From assembly GCF_036946125.1 (NCBI RefSeq), contig NZ_JAQIJT010000002.1, forward strand, positions 589,001-653,000: a DNA stretch of 64,000 nucleotides, given 5' to 3'. The translations under genes were made by a program, and so were the position numbers. Under the pieces are notes generated by a model. The model ran no database searches. It saw only the letters and a program-made list of their open reading frames with translations, and was not told the DNA's origin. Below, in pieces: positions 1 through 8,305 of the stretch (within the stretch, counting starts at the first letter, position 1; every line of letters starts with the position of its first letter). Source of the stretch: Sphingomonas adhaesiva (GTDB lineage Bacteria; Pseudomonadota; Alphaproteobacteria; Sphingomonadales; Sphingomonadaceae).

Positions 1-2
1 CA

Positions 3-1535
3 CAGGGGAAACTTGGAAATCGGGATTCCACGGGCGGTCAGTTTTCCAGCGACGGTAGCAAGGTTCTCTTTGGCAGCGAAGCGTCAAATTTCTCAGACGA
101 TCATAAAGGAAATTTTATCGATTTCTTCGTGAAGGACCTTAAAACCGGAAGGGTGTCACTGGTTTCTTCAGATGACAAGGGGCAGTCGGGCAATGCGGAT
201 GCTGATCAAGCCGTCATGTCTCCGGATGGAAAAAAGGTTGTCTTTTCAAGCTACGCGAGCAACCTCGTTTCAGATGATAAAAACTCGGTCATAGACATAT
301 TTATAAAAGACCTTGAGACTGAAACAATCAAACTTGTTACGTCAAGCTCTGATGGCGTTCACGCGAACAGTGTCAGTAACGACTGGATTTTGCGAATTTC
401 GGAAGATGGAAGCAGGGTCATTTTTGATTCCTACGCGGACACGCTGGTCGCAGGTGACGAGAACAGGGGCTGGGATATTTTTGCGAAGGACGTTGCTACT
501 GGTGAAACGGTTGCCGTGAGTGTAGGTCCGGATGGAAAGCCGGCCGGGGGTACCCGCGCATCAATCTCAAACGACGGAAACCTGGTCGTCTTTCAAACCA
601 ATGCCAGGCTTGTCGAAAGCGATACCAACAATTTCTCTGACACGTATGTTCGCGATCTCAGGGCAGGCCAGACATATCTGGTATCGACCAATCAAACGGG
701 TCAGGTAGCAGATCGAGGCGGTATAAGCGGTGTTATCTCACCGGACGGCAACAAGGTCGCCTTCATCTCCGGGTCGACGAACATGGGGGTGGATAATCGG
801 TACGGCCAGATTTTCATCAAGGATCTGAGAGGCGGAGATGTTTCCGTTGTAAGCGTATCGAACGGTGGTGAACTTGCTAAGAGCGTAGCCGATATCATCG
901 GTTTTTCGAGCGACAGCTCGAAGCTGATCTTCACAAGCTCGGCAAATAATATCGCGCCGGGAACCAGAACCGGGATACTCAGCATATTCGTCAAGGACCT
1001 GGCAACGGGTCAGGTGACGCTGGTCAGCGGCGCGGATGATGGTGCCGCAGCCACGTCCAGCGCCATTGGTCGTGCTTATCTATCGGCGGACAACAGTCAT
1101 ATTGCTTTCATGAGCACCGCGCGTAATCTGGTGCCGGGGGACACCAATAACGTGATGGATGTGTTCGTCAGGTCGTTGCCGACGGGCGCTACCGTGACGG
1201 GGACGGACGGCGCCGACGTCCTCGTCGGAACCAAGTTGAGCGACACGCTGACCGGCGGCGCGGGTGCGGACGTGCTGCGCGGCGGTGCGGGGGCGGATCG
1301 CTTCGTCTTCGAAATCGGGCACGGTGTCGACCGGATCGAGGACTTCGGGATCGCCACGGCCGACGTCGTGGTGCTCAAGGGGTTCGGCCCCGCGCTGGAC
1401 AGTTTCGCCGAAGTGATGGCGGCCGCGACGCAGGTCGGTGCCGACACCGTGATCGCGACCGGCGCGGGCAGCAGCATCACGCTGCTGGGCGTCGCTCGCG
1501 CCGATCTGAAGGCGGACGACTTCTACTTCGGTTGA
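3..1535 (+). CDS. Secreted beta-propeller (TolB/WD40-like) protein with C-terminal RTX calcium-binding domain, 5' end missing
   Basis: The frame is open from the first bases, so the N-terminus lies outside the window. About seven repeats of 55-70 residues follow, each ending in a pattern like F-x-K-D-L-x-T-G-x-x-x-L-V-S, as in TolB/PD40 propeller blades. The last ~110 residues hold RTX-type nonapeptides (GADVLVGT, GGAGADVLRGGAGADRF) and a C-terminal region like that of type I-secreted serralysin relatives. The likely fate is secretion by a type I exporter, with RTX folding on Ca2+; the propeller's ligand is unknown. The propeller-coding part (to about base 1140) is clearly more AT-rich than the RTX part and the rest of the window, which suggests domain-level mosaicism or transfer. 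Confidence 0.85.
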   Translation, partial: QGKLGNRDSTGGQFSSDGSKVLFGSEASNFSDDHKGNFIDFFVKDLKTGRVSLVSSDDKGQSGNADADQAVMSPDGKKVVFSSYASNLVSDDKNSVIDIFIKDLETETIKLVTSSSDGVHANSVSNDWILRISEDGSRVIFDSYADTLVAGDENRGWDIFAKDVATGETVAVSVGPDGKPAGGTRASISNDGNLVVFQTNARLVESDTNNFSDTYVRDLRAGQTYLVSTNQTGQVADRGGISGVISPDGNKVAFISGSTNMGVDNRYGQIFIKDLRGGDVSVVSVSNGGELAKSVADIIGFSSDSSKLIFTSSANNIAPGTRTGILSIFVKDLATGQVTLVSGADDGAAATSSAIGRAYLSADNSHIAFMSTARNLVPGDTNNVMDVFVRSLPTGATVTGTDGADVLVGTKLSDTLTGGAGADVLRGGAGADRFVFEIGHGVDRIEDFGIATADVVVLKGFGPALDSFAEVMAAATQVGADTVIATGAGSSITLLGVARADLKADDFYFG

Positions 1536-1548
1536 TGTCGCGTGAGGT

Positions 1549-1590
1549 GCGGGAGGCGGCGGACGGCATGGCCCGGTCGCCTCCTCCCGC
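1549..1590 (+). terminator. Possible hairpin terminator after the RTX gene
   Basis: The arms GCGGGAGGCG (1549-1558) and CGCCTCCTCCCGC (1578-1590) can pair with a 3-base bulge, 14 bases after the stop codon. There is no T-run, so intrinsic termination is uncertain. Confidence 0.3.
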
Positions 1591-1653
1591 CCCGCTGGCG
1601 GGCATCGATCGATGGCCGACCCGGGCTTCGGCGATGGTAGCGGACATGGCGTG

Positions 1654-1842
1654 ATGGACGATGAAAGCACCTTCGAGGTTGTCAGATGTATCGCGCCGCA
1701 CACGGCGGACAGATGGGGCATCCGCTGCGTCCGCACCGGCAAGTGGCTGCCCGTCACCTTCGGCGACGAAGCGATGGCGCGCGCATCGTCAGACCCGAAG
1801 CACCCGACCACGGGAACACCAGCGTCCGCGGTCGTGGCGTAA
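1654..1842 (+). CDS. Small hypothetical protein (62 aa), doubtful
   Basis: This is the only plausible coding stretch in the 443-base gap between the RTX gene and the aspartic protease gene. From ATG 1654 it encodes an acidic start (MDDESTFEVV) and a core with W-G-I-R-C-V-R-T-G-K-W-L-P, which looks like a small folded unit; the last ~15 residues are low complexity. The ribosome-binding site is weak. I do not recognise the family. An upstream in-frame ATG at 1612 exists but adds a Gly-rich run with no support. It could equally be chance coding in GC-rich DNA. Confidence 0.3.
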   Translation: MDDESTFEVVRCIAPHTADRWGIRCVRTGKWLPVTFGDEAMARASSDPKHPTTGTPASAVVA

Positions 1843-1978
1843 CCTCCCGCTATGGATGACCGTGAAGGCCGGGTTCGGGTCGATGTCCCGCCCCGCACGC
1901 GGCGCGTGCGTGGTCGTCCGACCTTCGTCGTTCGCGCCGGCCGTCATGCGATGATCCCCCGCTCCGCGTCCGTGCGAT

Positions 1979-2905
1979 TTACGGGGCCGGATGGGCCCCG
2001 CCTCGCGCGTCCGATCCTTGCGGCAGCCTGATGTGCAGCTCCGCCCTCGGGAAATCGACCGCATAGCCCGGGAACAGGTTGAGCAGGTCGCTGCCCAGGA
2101 TGATCGACGGCCTCGTCGCGCCGTCGTCGGCGACGGAGAGGGGGACGTTCGACAGGGTGATGCGGCCGACGCCGACCTTGTCGAACCGCGCGGTGCGGAT
2201 CGCCTGTCCGCCGGCCGCCGCGCCGCGGATCTCGCCGCCGTTGCTGATCCGCGGATCGGTGTCGGCCCAGCCCAGCAGGCGGAAGGCCGCGGCGTTGACG
2301 ATGGTCGCGGCGGCGCCCGAATCGACCAGCGCGGGAACGGATACGCCGTTCAGCGTCATCGGCACGGTGACGAAGCCCTCCGCCGTCCGCTGTCCGGCGA
2401 TCGTCGCGAACCCGGCGGGCGCCGGGCCGGAGGCGGTGCGGGCGATGCGCCGTGCGGTGCGGTCGACCACCAGCCGGGCATCGGTGAAGCGTTCCATGCC
2501 GATGATGCCGCGCGCATCGGTAACGCCGCTGTTGCTCAGCTCCACGACCGCGACGTAGCGCGCGTCGAACAGCGCATTGCCGATCCGGTCGACCGGATAC
2601 AGCCGGCTCTGGCTCGCGCCCGTCGCGCCTTCGACTCGAATGCCGTCCGCCATCGGCTTCAGCCCCAGCTCCGCGGCCAGCCCCGCCGCCATCAGGCTGG
2701 TCTGCGCGGCGGTGTCGACCACCATCGGGAAGGGGCCCTTGCCGTTGATCCGGACCGTCATCACCGGCCGGCCCCGGGTGTCGTGGAGCAGCGGAGCCTC
2801 GGCGGTGGCGATCGCGGTCGCCGGTTCGGCCGGCGGGGGGGCGGGGCGCGTGGGCGGCGTCGCGGCGGCGGCCTGTAGCAGGAGGAGGGCGGCGATAACG
2901 GGCAT
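1979..2905 (-). CDS. Periplasmic retropepsin-like aspartic protease with two catalytic motifs
   Basis: 308 residues with an N-terminal hydrophobic segment (MPVIAALLLLQAAAA) acting as a signal peptide, then a Pro/Ala-rich linker. Two aspartic-protease halves follow. The first has V-V-D-T-A (D64) and later I-I-G-M; the second has L-V-D-S-G (D195) and later I-L-G-S-D-L-L. The D-T/S-G plus hydrophobic-hydrophobic-G pairing is the signature of retropepsin-type proteases; here the first Gly is Ala. Retropepsins usually work as dimers of single halves, so two halves in one chain suggest a pepsin-like internal dimer. It starts 27 bases after the M16 peptidase gene and is probably co-transcribed with it. 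Confidence 0.8.
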   Translation of the reverse strand: MPVIAALLLLQAAAATPPTRPAPPPAEPATAIATAEAPLLHDTRGRPVMTVRINGKGPFPMVVDTAAQTSLMAAGLAAELGLKPMADGIRVEGATGASQSRLYPVDRIGNALFDARYVAVVELSNSGVTDARGIIGMERFTDARLVVDRTARRIARTASGPAPAGFATIAGQRTAEGFVTVPMTLNGVSVPALVDSGAAATIVNAAAFRLLGWADTDPRISNGGEIRGAAAGGQAIRTARFDKVGVGRITLSNVPLSVADDGATRPSIILGSDLLNLFPGYAVDFPRAELHIRLPQGSDARGGAHPAP

Positions 2906-2932
2906 GGACGATCTTCCTGATGGTCGGGCGGG

Positions 2933-5656
2933 TCAGCGGATGGGGCGGGCGTACACGTCCCACGTCTCGACGGGGGCGAGACCGAGTGCGCGGATCTGCG
3001 GCGCGATGCTCTTCAGGTCGCCGACGACCACCCAGGTCAGGCCGTCGGGGCGGAAGATGCGGCGCGCGAGCGCATTCGCGCGCTCGAGCGTCACCGCGGC
3101 CAGCCGCCGGTTCGTCGAGGCCGCGCGGTCGAGGGGCAGGCCGTAGGTGCCGGCAGTCGCCAGCGCGTTCAGCACCGCGCCGTTGCCGGAAAATTGCTGG
3201 GCGGCGGCCCGGGTCATCGCGTCGCGCTGCCCGTCGAGCTCGGCCTGCGTCAGGGGGCGGGTGGTGGTGACTTCGACGAATTCGCGGGCCAGTTCGGCAA
3301 GGCTCTGCGCGGTGCGATCGGCCTGGACCATGCCGCTCGCGACGAACAGCCGCTGCCCGCGCGGCGCATCGTCGATGCCGCCGCCGAAGCCGTAGCTCCA
3401 GCCCTTGTCCGCGCGCAGGTTCCGGTTCAGCCGTCCGGCGCCGATGCCGGTGACCATGGCATCGACCAGCGCCTCGGTCGCGGCATCGTCGGCGGCGAAG
3501 GGCGGGACGACGCCGCCGACCGTGATGCTGCTCTGCGCCGCGCCGGGGGCATCGACCAGGATGATGCGCGGGGCGGCATATGCCGGCGGGGACGGCGGGG
3601 CCGGGTCCGGCGTTGCGACCGGGGCGGCGCGCCAGCCGGCGAAGGCGCGTTCGGCCAGCGCCTTCGCTTGGTCGGGCGCGACGTCGCCGACCATGTAGAG
3701 CGTCGCGCGGCCCGGCACGAAAATGCGCGCGTGGACATCGAGCAGCGCCTGGCGCGGGATGTCGCGCGGGTCCTGCCGGGTGGCGATGTGGCCGCGCGCG
3801 TCGGCATCGCCCAGGATCGCGCGCCGCAGGATCGCGACACCCGCAGCGCTCGGGTTGCGCTCATAGCCGTCGAACGCCTGCGTGGCCGCGGCGTTCGCCG
3901 CATCGACGACCGCCGCGGGATAGGCGGGGCGCCGCACCATGTCCGCGATCGTCGCCAGCGAGTCCGCGACCCGGTCGGCCGGCACGCTCCAGCGCAGGCT
4001 GCCGCTCCACACGTCCGATTGCGCCGCGACGTCGAGGTCGGCGGCGGCCGGGCGCGGTGTGGCGGGATCGGCGGCGGGCAGCAGCGCGACGGCGCGGGCG
4101 GCAAGTCCCCGGCGGTCGGCACGGGCGTCGAGCGGGACCTGCAGCATCATGTCGACCATGCCGACGCCCGGTCGGCGCGCGACGACCAATGTCATGCCGT
4201 TCGCCAGCGTGCTGCGGGTGACGGCGGGGAAGGGGATCGTCGGGTCGGCGGGACCGGGTTCGGGCATGCGGCTTCGGTCGACGTCGGCGGGGAGCGGCGC
4301 CGCAACCGGCGTCGGCAGGGTCACCAGTTCGTAGAACGGGCGCGCGAGCCAGCGGGCGGCCACCGTGCGAACCTCGGCCGGCGACGCGGCGATGATCCAG
4401 TCGCGCTGGCGCAGCATGAAGCCCGGGTCGCCTCGCGCGACCTCGCCATCGGCCAGCCAGGTGCCGACCGTCGCGTTCTGTTCCAGCCCGCGCAGCAGCA
4501 GCGTGTCGGTGGCGGCGACGATCCGGCGCAGACGGTCGGCATCGGGGCCGCGCGCCGCATAGTCGGCCAGGGCCCGGTCGAGCGCCTTGCCCGCCATATC
4601 GGGTGAGACGCCCGGCGCGACCGCCATCGTCACCGACAGCACGCTGCCGAGTTCGCCGTCGTTGATGGTCGCGGAGACGCCGGTCGCGACCTTCTGTTCG
4701 GTCACGAGCGCGCGGACCAGCGGCGACTCCTTCGCCCCGGCCATCGCGCGGGCGGCCAGCAGCAGCAGCGTGCGTTCGCGCGGATCGCCGTTCGCGACCG
4801 GCCAGTTGCGGTCGATCGTCGCCTGCGCGAAATTGCCGTACAGCACGTCGCGCCGCGTCTCGGTCAGTGCGGGCGTCCATTGCAGCGGCCGGCTGATCGG
4901 CTCCCCCGGCCGGATGGCGCCGAAATAGCGCGCCACCTTGTCGCGGGCGGTGGCGACGTCGATGTCGCCCGACAGCACCAGCACCGCGTTGCCCGCGCCG
5001 TAATGGCTGCGGAACCATTGCTTCACGTCGTCCAGCGTCGCGCTTTCGATATCGGCGGTCGATCCGATCGTCGGGTGCGCATAGGGGTGGCCGGCGGGAT
5101 AGAAGGCGCCGAGGAAATGCCGCCACGCCCGCTCCTCCGGCCGCAGTTCGCCCTGGTGCTTCTCGTTCAGTACGATGCGGCGCTGTTCGTCGAGCAGCGC
5201 CTGGGTGATGCCGCCGTCGAGATAGCCCATGCGGTCCGATTCCAGCCACAGGATGGTATCGAGCGCGTTGGACGGGACGGTCTGGTAATAGGCGGTGGAA
5301 TCGGTCTTCGTGATGCCGTTGGCCCCGACCGCGCCGATGCGTTGCAGGACGGACAGATATTCCTGCGGGCGGTGCGCGGTGCTCTGGAACATCAGATGTT
5401 CGAACAGATGCGCGAAACCCGTCCTGCCCGGCGGCTCGTCGCGCGATCCGGTCTTGTACCACACCCCGACGAAGACCGACGGGCTGCTGCGATCGGTATG
5501 CACCAGGACGGTCAGGCCGTTCGGCAGGGTGAAGCGGTCGTAAGCGATCCGCGGGGCCGCGACACGGGCGGCCGCGGGGGTCTGCGCGGTAGCGGCGACC
5601 GCCAGCGGCACCTGCGTCAGCAGCAGCGTCGGCAGGAGGAGGCGGCGAGCGGTCAC
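2933..5656 (-). CDS. Periplasmic M16-family zinc metallopeptidase, two M16 domains
   Basis: 907 residues from the GTG start. That start gives a clean signal peptide (VTARRLLLPTLLLTQVPLAV); an ATG at 5689 in frame would add 11 residues. The inverted zinc motif H-L-F-E-H (H83, E86, H87) with a downstream Glu in N-E-K (E165) is the active M16A site. The second half (about 450-907) is a catalytically silent M16 domain, as in insulinase/pitrilysin relatives. Such enzymes degrade oligopeptides in the periplasm; FusC (Pectobacterium) and PqqL (E. coli) work with TonB receptors. A copy of the GCAAGG-N4-TGCAAG direct repeat lies just upstream on this strand, linking the gene to the receptor and kinase genes downstream. 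Confidence 0.9.
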   Translation of the reverse strand: MTARRLLLPTLLLTQVPLAVAATAQTPAAARVAAPRIAYDRFTLPNGLTVLVHTDRSSPSVFVGVWYKTGSRDEPPGRTGFAHLFEHLMFQSTAHRPQEYLSVLQRIGAVGANGITKTDSTAYYQTVPSNALDTILWLESDRMGYLDGGITQALLDEQRRIVLNEKHQGELRPEERAWRHFLGAFYPAGHPYAHPTIGSTADIESATLDDVKQWFRSHYGAGNAVLVLSGDIDVATARDKVARYFGAIRPGEPISRPLQWTPALTETRRDVLYGNFAQATIDRNWPVANGDPRERTLLLLAARAMAGAKESPLVRALVTEQKVATGVSATINDGELGSVLSVTMAVAPGVSPDMAGKALDRALADYAARGPDADRLRRIVAATDTLLLRGLEQNATVGTWLADGEVARGDPGFMLRQRDWIIAASPAEVRTVAARWLARPFYELVTLPTPVAAPLPADVDRSRMPEPGPADPTIPFPAVTRSTLANGMTLVVARRPGVGMVDMMLQVPLDARADRRGLAARAVALLPAADPATPRPAAADLDVAAQSDVWSGSLRWSVPADRVADSLATIADMVRRPAYPAAVVDAANAAATQAFDGYERNPSAAGVAILRRAILGDADARGHIATRQDPRDIPRQALLDVHARIFVPGRATLYMVGDVAPDQAKALAERAFAGWRAAPVATPDPAPPSPPAYAAPRIILVDAPGAAQSSITVGGVVPPFAADDAATEALVDAMVTGIGAGRLNRNLRADKGWSYGFGGGIDDAPRGQRLFVASGMVQADRTAQSLAELAREFVEVTTTRPLTQAELDGQRDAMTRAAAQQFSGNGAVLNALATAGTYGLPLDRAASTNRRLAAVTLERANALARRIFRPDGLTWVVVGDLKSIAPQIRALGLAPVETWDVYARPIR

Positions 5657-5712
5657 GAGCAGTCCGTTCTGACAGGTCGGTTCTGGCATGTGCCGGTGAC
5701 AAGACCATGGTT

Positions 5713-5730
5713 TGCTTGCATCAGCCTTGC
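5713..5730 (-). promoter_or_regulatory. Direct-repeat operator, copy 1 (M16 peptidase promoter)
   Basis: On the minus strand this reads GCAAGGCTGATGCAAGCA: two GCAAG units with an 11-bp period, the geometry of OmpR-family tandem half-sites. It lies 57 bases upstream of the GTG start of the M16 gene. The same pattern occurs at 5769-5786, 19140-19157 and 23153-23170, each in a promoter region of the same block. Confidence 0.65.
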
Positions 5731-5768
5731 AGCCGCGATGCGGCCGGTGCATCCCCGCCGTGCCGGCA

Positions 5769-5786
5769 GCAAGGTTCGTGCAAGCC
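5769..5786 (+). promoter_or_regulatory. Direct-repeat operator, copy 2 (VWA/TPR operon promoter)
   Basis: Reads GCAAGGTTCGTGCAAGCC, with GCAAG units 11 bp apart, in the 289-base divergent gap between the M16 gene and the plus-strand operon that starts at 5946. Copies 1 and 2 face away from each other, as expected for a divergent control region. The rest of this gap (5657-5945) shows no gene. Confidence 0.65.
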
Positions 5787-5945
5787 TGCACCCCTAACGT
5801 CGCTCCTTCGATCGGGACGGGGTCGCGAGGAGCCGCCGCCGGCTCGCCGGTGACGCCGGTCGTGCGGATGGTCGCGACCGTGTTCCGGATCGGGCATGAC
5901 TCCCGGGGAGTCGCGCAGATCGCGGGGGTCGGAGCGGGAACACGA

Positions 5946-7394
5946 ATGGATCATCGCGTCGGCGATCCGCTCCACGGGCGGCTCGACACATTGGAGGGAA
6001 CGGGGCGGGCCGCGCTGCTGGCGGCTGCGCGCCGCGTCGCCCGGGGCGCCGCGCTGCGCGCCGCCGCGCTCGCCTCCGTCGCCGCGCCGCTGATGATCCT
6101 GCTGGCGGCCTTCGTACGGCCGGTCGACGCCGTGGCGGCGGTACTGGTCAGCGTGGCGGTTCCCCCGATCGTGTTCGCCGCGGTGTGGGCGCGGCGGATG
6201 GCGGGCGTCCGTATCTCGCGCGCGACGGCGCTGGGCTGGCTCGATCGGTCCGCCGGGCTCAAGGATCGCGCGCGCACCGCGGCCGAATTTCTGGACGACG
6301 CGCAGCCGGACGCGTTCCGCGCCGCGGCGATCGACGAAGCGCGGCCGTGGCTGGAGCGGGCCGAGCCGGCGATGCCTTCCGCCATGCACGCGCCGGTCCG
6401 GCCCGCGTGGTGGTGGGCCTTGCCGCTGGCGGCCATCGGAATGCTGGTCGCCGCGCTGCTGATCGATCGCGGATCGTCCGATGGCCGTGATGCGCCGGGG
6501 CGATCGCCGCTGCGCCAGATCGCGACCGCGCTGGGCGTGCGGACGGAGCCGCGGGCCGACAGGCCGACCGAGACCGCGTCGACCGCATCGCGCGGCGCGC
6601 GCGGGCCATCGGACGGGACGGCAGCGGCGACGGGTGCGGTCGGCGCCCGGGCAGGGCGGGCGGGGGCGGCCGGGGGAGATCGTCGCTCGGGCGGGGCGGA
6701 CGGTTCGCCATCGCGCGATGCGGCTTCCGGCGCTGCATCGCCCGGCGGTTCCGACGCGTCGGCATCGGCGAGCGGGCCGGCCGGCGCGGCGGGCGATGCC
6801 GGTTCGGCGAAGACCGGCGGAGCGACGGCGGCCGGGCAACCCGCGAGAGCGGACGACGCGCGCGCGCAGCGTACCGCCGAGGCGGCCAAGGGATCGTCCG
6901 CCGCCGCAACGGCGACGCGGGCTCAGCCCCCGCAGGGCGGGGCGAGCGCTGCTGCCGCCGCATCGACGCAATCGCCCGGCGCGCCGCCGGCCGCGCAGAA
7001 GGCGGGCGGCACCGACCCGCAGCAGCAGAGCGGATCGCGCAATCGGTCGTCGTCGGGCCAGCAATCGGGCGGTCCGGGCAGCGCGGGCAACACCAATTCC
7101 AGCCAGGGCTCGAACCGCGGGACCGGGCAGGAAGGGCTGAAGCGCGCGCGCGGTTCCTCCTCGCTGCTGCTGGCGGTGCCGATGGAGGATCGCGTGATCG
7201 GCACGATCAATGCCGGCAGCGTCGCGGCGTCCACGCGCCGCGCACCGCCGCGCAGCATGGCGGCGGGGACGGTCGCGGCGCAGTCGCGCGGGGCCGGCGC
7301 GCCGCAGGTGGGGCGCATCCTGCACCGGCCGCGGACGGTGCAGGAGGACCGCATGCTGGAAGGCTATTTCCGCCGTGCAGGGGTGGGCCGGTGA
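5946..7394 (+). CDS. Membrane protein with long Ala/Gly/Ser-rich linker, first gene of the VWA/TPR operon
   Basis: 482 residues from ATG 5946. The family is not recognised. Three hydrophobic helices lie in the first ~175 residues (around ALASVAAPLMILLAAFV, VSVAVPPIVFAAVW and WWWALPLAAIGMLVAALLI), followed by some 230 residues of low-complexity Ala/Gly/Ser/Gln/Pro, then a conserved-looking basic C-terminus (SSLLLAVPMEDRVIGTINAG, ending EGYFRRAGVGR). The layout suggests a membrane anchor joined by a flexible linker to a short docking segment. It overlaps the DUF58 gene by 4 bp (GTGA). An open frame runs upstream to 5712, but this ATG is preferred because the upstream part reads as non-coding. 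Confidence 0.75.
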   Translation: MDHRVGDPLHGRLDTLEGTGRAALLAAARRVARGAALRAAALASVAAPLMILLAAFVRPVDAVAAVLVSVAVPPIVFAAVWARRMAGVRISRATALGWLDRSAGLKDRARTAAEFLDDAQPDAFRAAAIDEARPWLERAEPAMPSAMHAPVRPAWWWALPLAAIGMLVAALLIDRGSSDGRDAPGRSPLRQIATALGVRTEPRADRPTETASTASRGARGPSDGTAAATGAVGARAGRAGAAGGDRRSGGADGSPSRDAASGAASPGGSDASASASGPAGAAGDAGSAKTGGATAAGQPARADDARAQRTAEAAKGSSAAATATRAQPPQGGASAAAAASTQSPGAPPAAQKAGGTDPQQQSGSRNRSSSGQQSGGPGSAGNTNSSQGSNRGTGQEGLKRARGSSSLLLAVPMEDRVIGTINAGSVAASTRRAPPRSMAAGTVAAQSRGAGAPQVGRILHRPRTVQEDRMLEGYFRRAGVGR

Positions 7395-8305
7395 CGCGCG
7401 GCGCCGCTCCCCCGTTCGAGACGCTGTTCGACCCCGCGTTCCTCGACCGCGTCCAGGCCCTCAGCCTGCGCATCGCGGCCGCGCAGAAGGGCGGCCGCCT
7501 GGCCGACCAGCGCACGGCGGCGCGGGGGCAGGGGTCCGATTTCGCCGATTTCAAACCCTATGTCGCCGGCGACGACCTGCGCGCGATCGACTGGAACATC
7601 TATTCGCGACTGGGCAAGGCGTTCGTCCGCGTGTTCGAGGAGCGGCAGGACCTGCCGGTCTATCTGCTGCTGGACGTATCGCGCAGCATGTTCGTCGAGC
7701 ACCCCCCGCGCATCGTGCCGGCGATGCAGGTCGTCGTGGCGCTGGCCGCGATCGCGCTCAGGCAGCATGACGCCGTCAGCCTGCTCACGATCGCCGACGA
7801 CATGACGACCGTGCTGAAGAGCGTGTCGGGCAAGGGCGCGCTGGTGCGTGTCGCGCGGACGCTGGCCGACCAGGCGCCGGCGGGGCGCAGCGCGCTGGCC
7901 GGTGCGCTGACCCGGCTGGCCGCGATGCGGTTGCGCCGCGGTCTGGTCGTCGTCGTGTCCGACTTCTTCGACGACGACGGCGTGGACGGCGTCACCCGCG
8001 CGCTGGAGGCGCTGCCGCACCGGGTGCTACTGGTGCAGATGACGCGCGCCCAGGACGCCGATCCGGCGCTGCTGCCCGACCTGTCGGGCGAGCTCGTGAT
8101 CGACGACGGCGAGCAGGCGGAGGGCGTCGCCGTTTCGGTGACGCCGGAGCTGCTCGACCGCTACCGCGCCGCCTATCGCGCGTTCGCCGACGCGCTGGCC
8201 GATTGTGCCGCGCGGATCGACGCGACGCTGATCCGGGTCGATGCCGACGGCGATGTCGTCGACCAGCTCGCCCCCGTACTGGCGGGCGGGGGCGTCAGGC
8301 TGTGA
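7391..8305 (+). CDS. DUF58 domain protein (MoxR-associated, VWA-like)
   Basis: 304 residues, GTG start overlapping the previous stop. The DUF58 hallmark G-D-D-L-R-A-I-D-W-N sits near residues 60-69, followed by a VWA-like strand with a MIDAS-type D-V-S-R-S (D95). DUF58 proteins are regular partners of MoxR AAA+ ATPases and are thought to present client proteins to them; a MoxR gene lies at 23219 under the same putative operator. No signal peptide or clear membrane segment is seen, so it is probably cytoplasmic or peripheral. Overlap with the next gene indicates translational coupling. Confidence 0.9.
   Translation: MTRGAAPPFETLFDPAFLDRVQALSLRIAAAQKGGRLADQRTAARGQGSDFADFKPYVAGDDLRAIDWNIYSRLGKAFVRVFEERQDLPVYLLLDVSRSMFVEHPPRIVPAMQVVVALAAIALRQHDAVSLLTIADDMTTVLKSVSGKGALVRVARTLADQAPAGRSALAGALTRLAAMRLRRGLVVVVSDFFDDDGVDGVTRALEALPHRVLLVQMTRAQDADPALLPDLSGELVIDDGEQAEGVAVSVTPELLDRYRAAYRAFADALADCAARIDATLIRVDADGDVVDQLAPVLAGGGVRL

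Noticed and set aside
1612..1653. Longer start for the small ORF at 1654
   Set aside because: Gly-rich with no RBS; the internal ATG gives a more protein-like start.
5712..5945. Upstream extension of the three-helix membrane protein
   Set aside because: The extra 78 residues are Cys/Pro/Arg-rich, cross the operator repeat at 5769-5786 and look non-coding.
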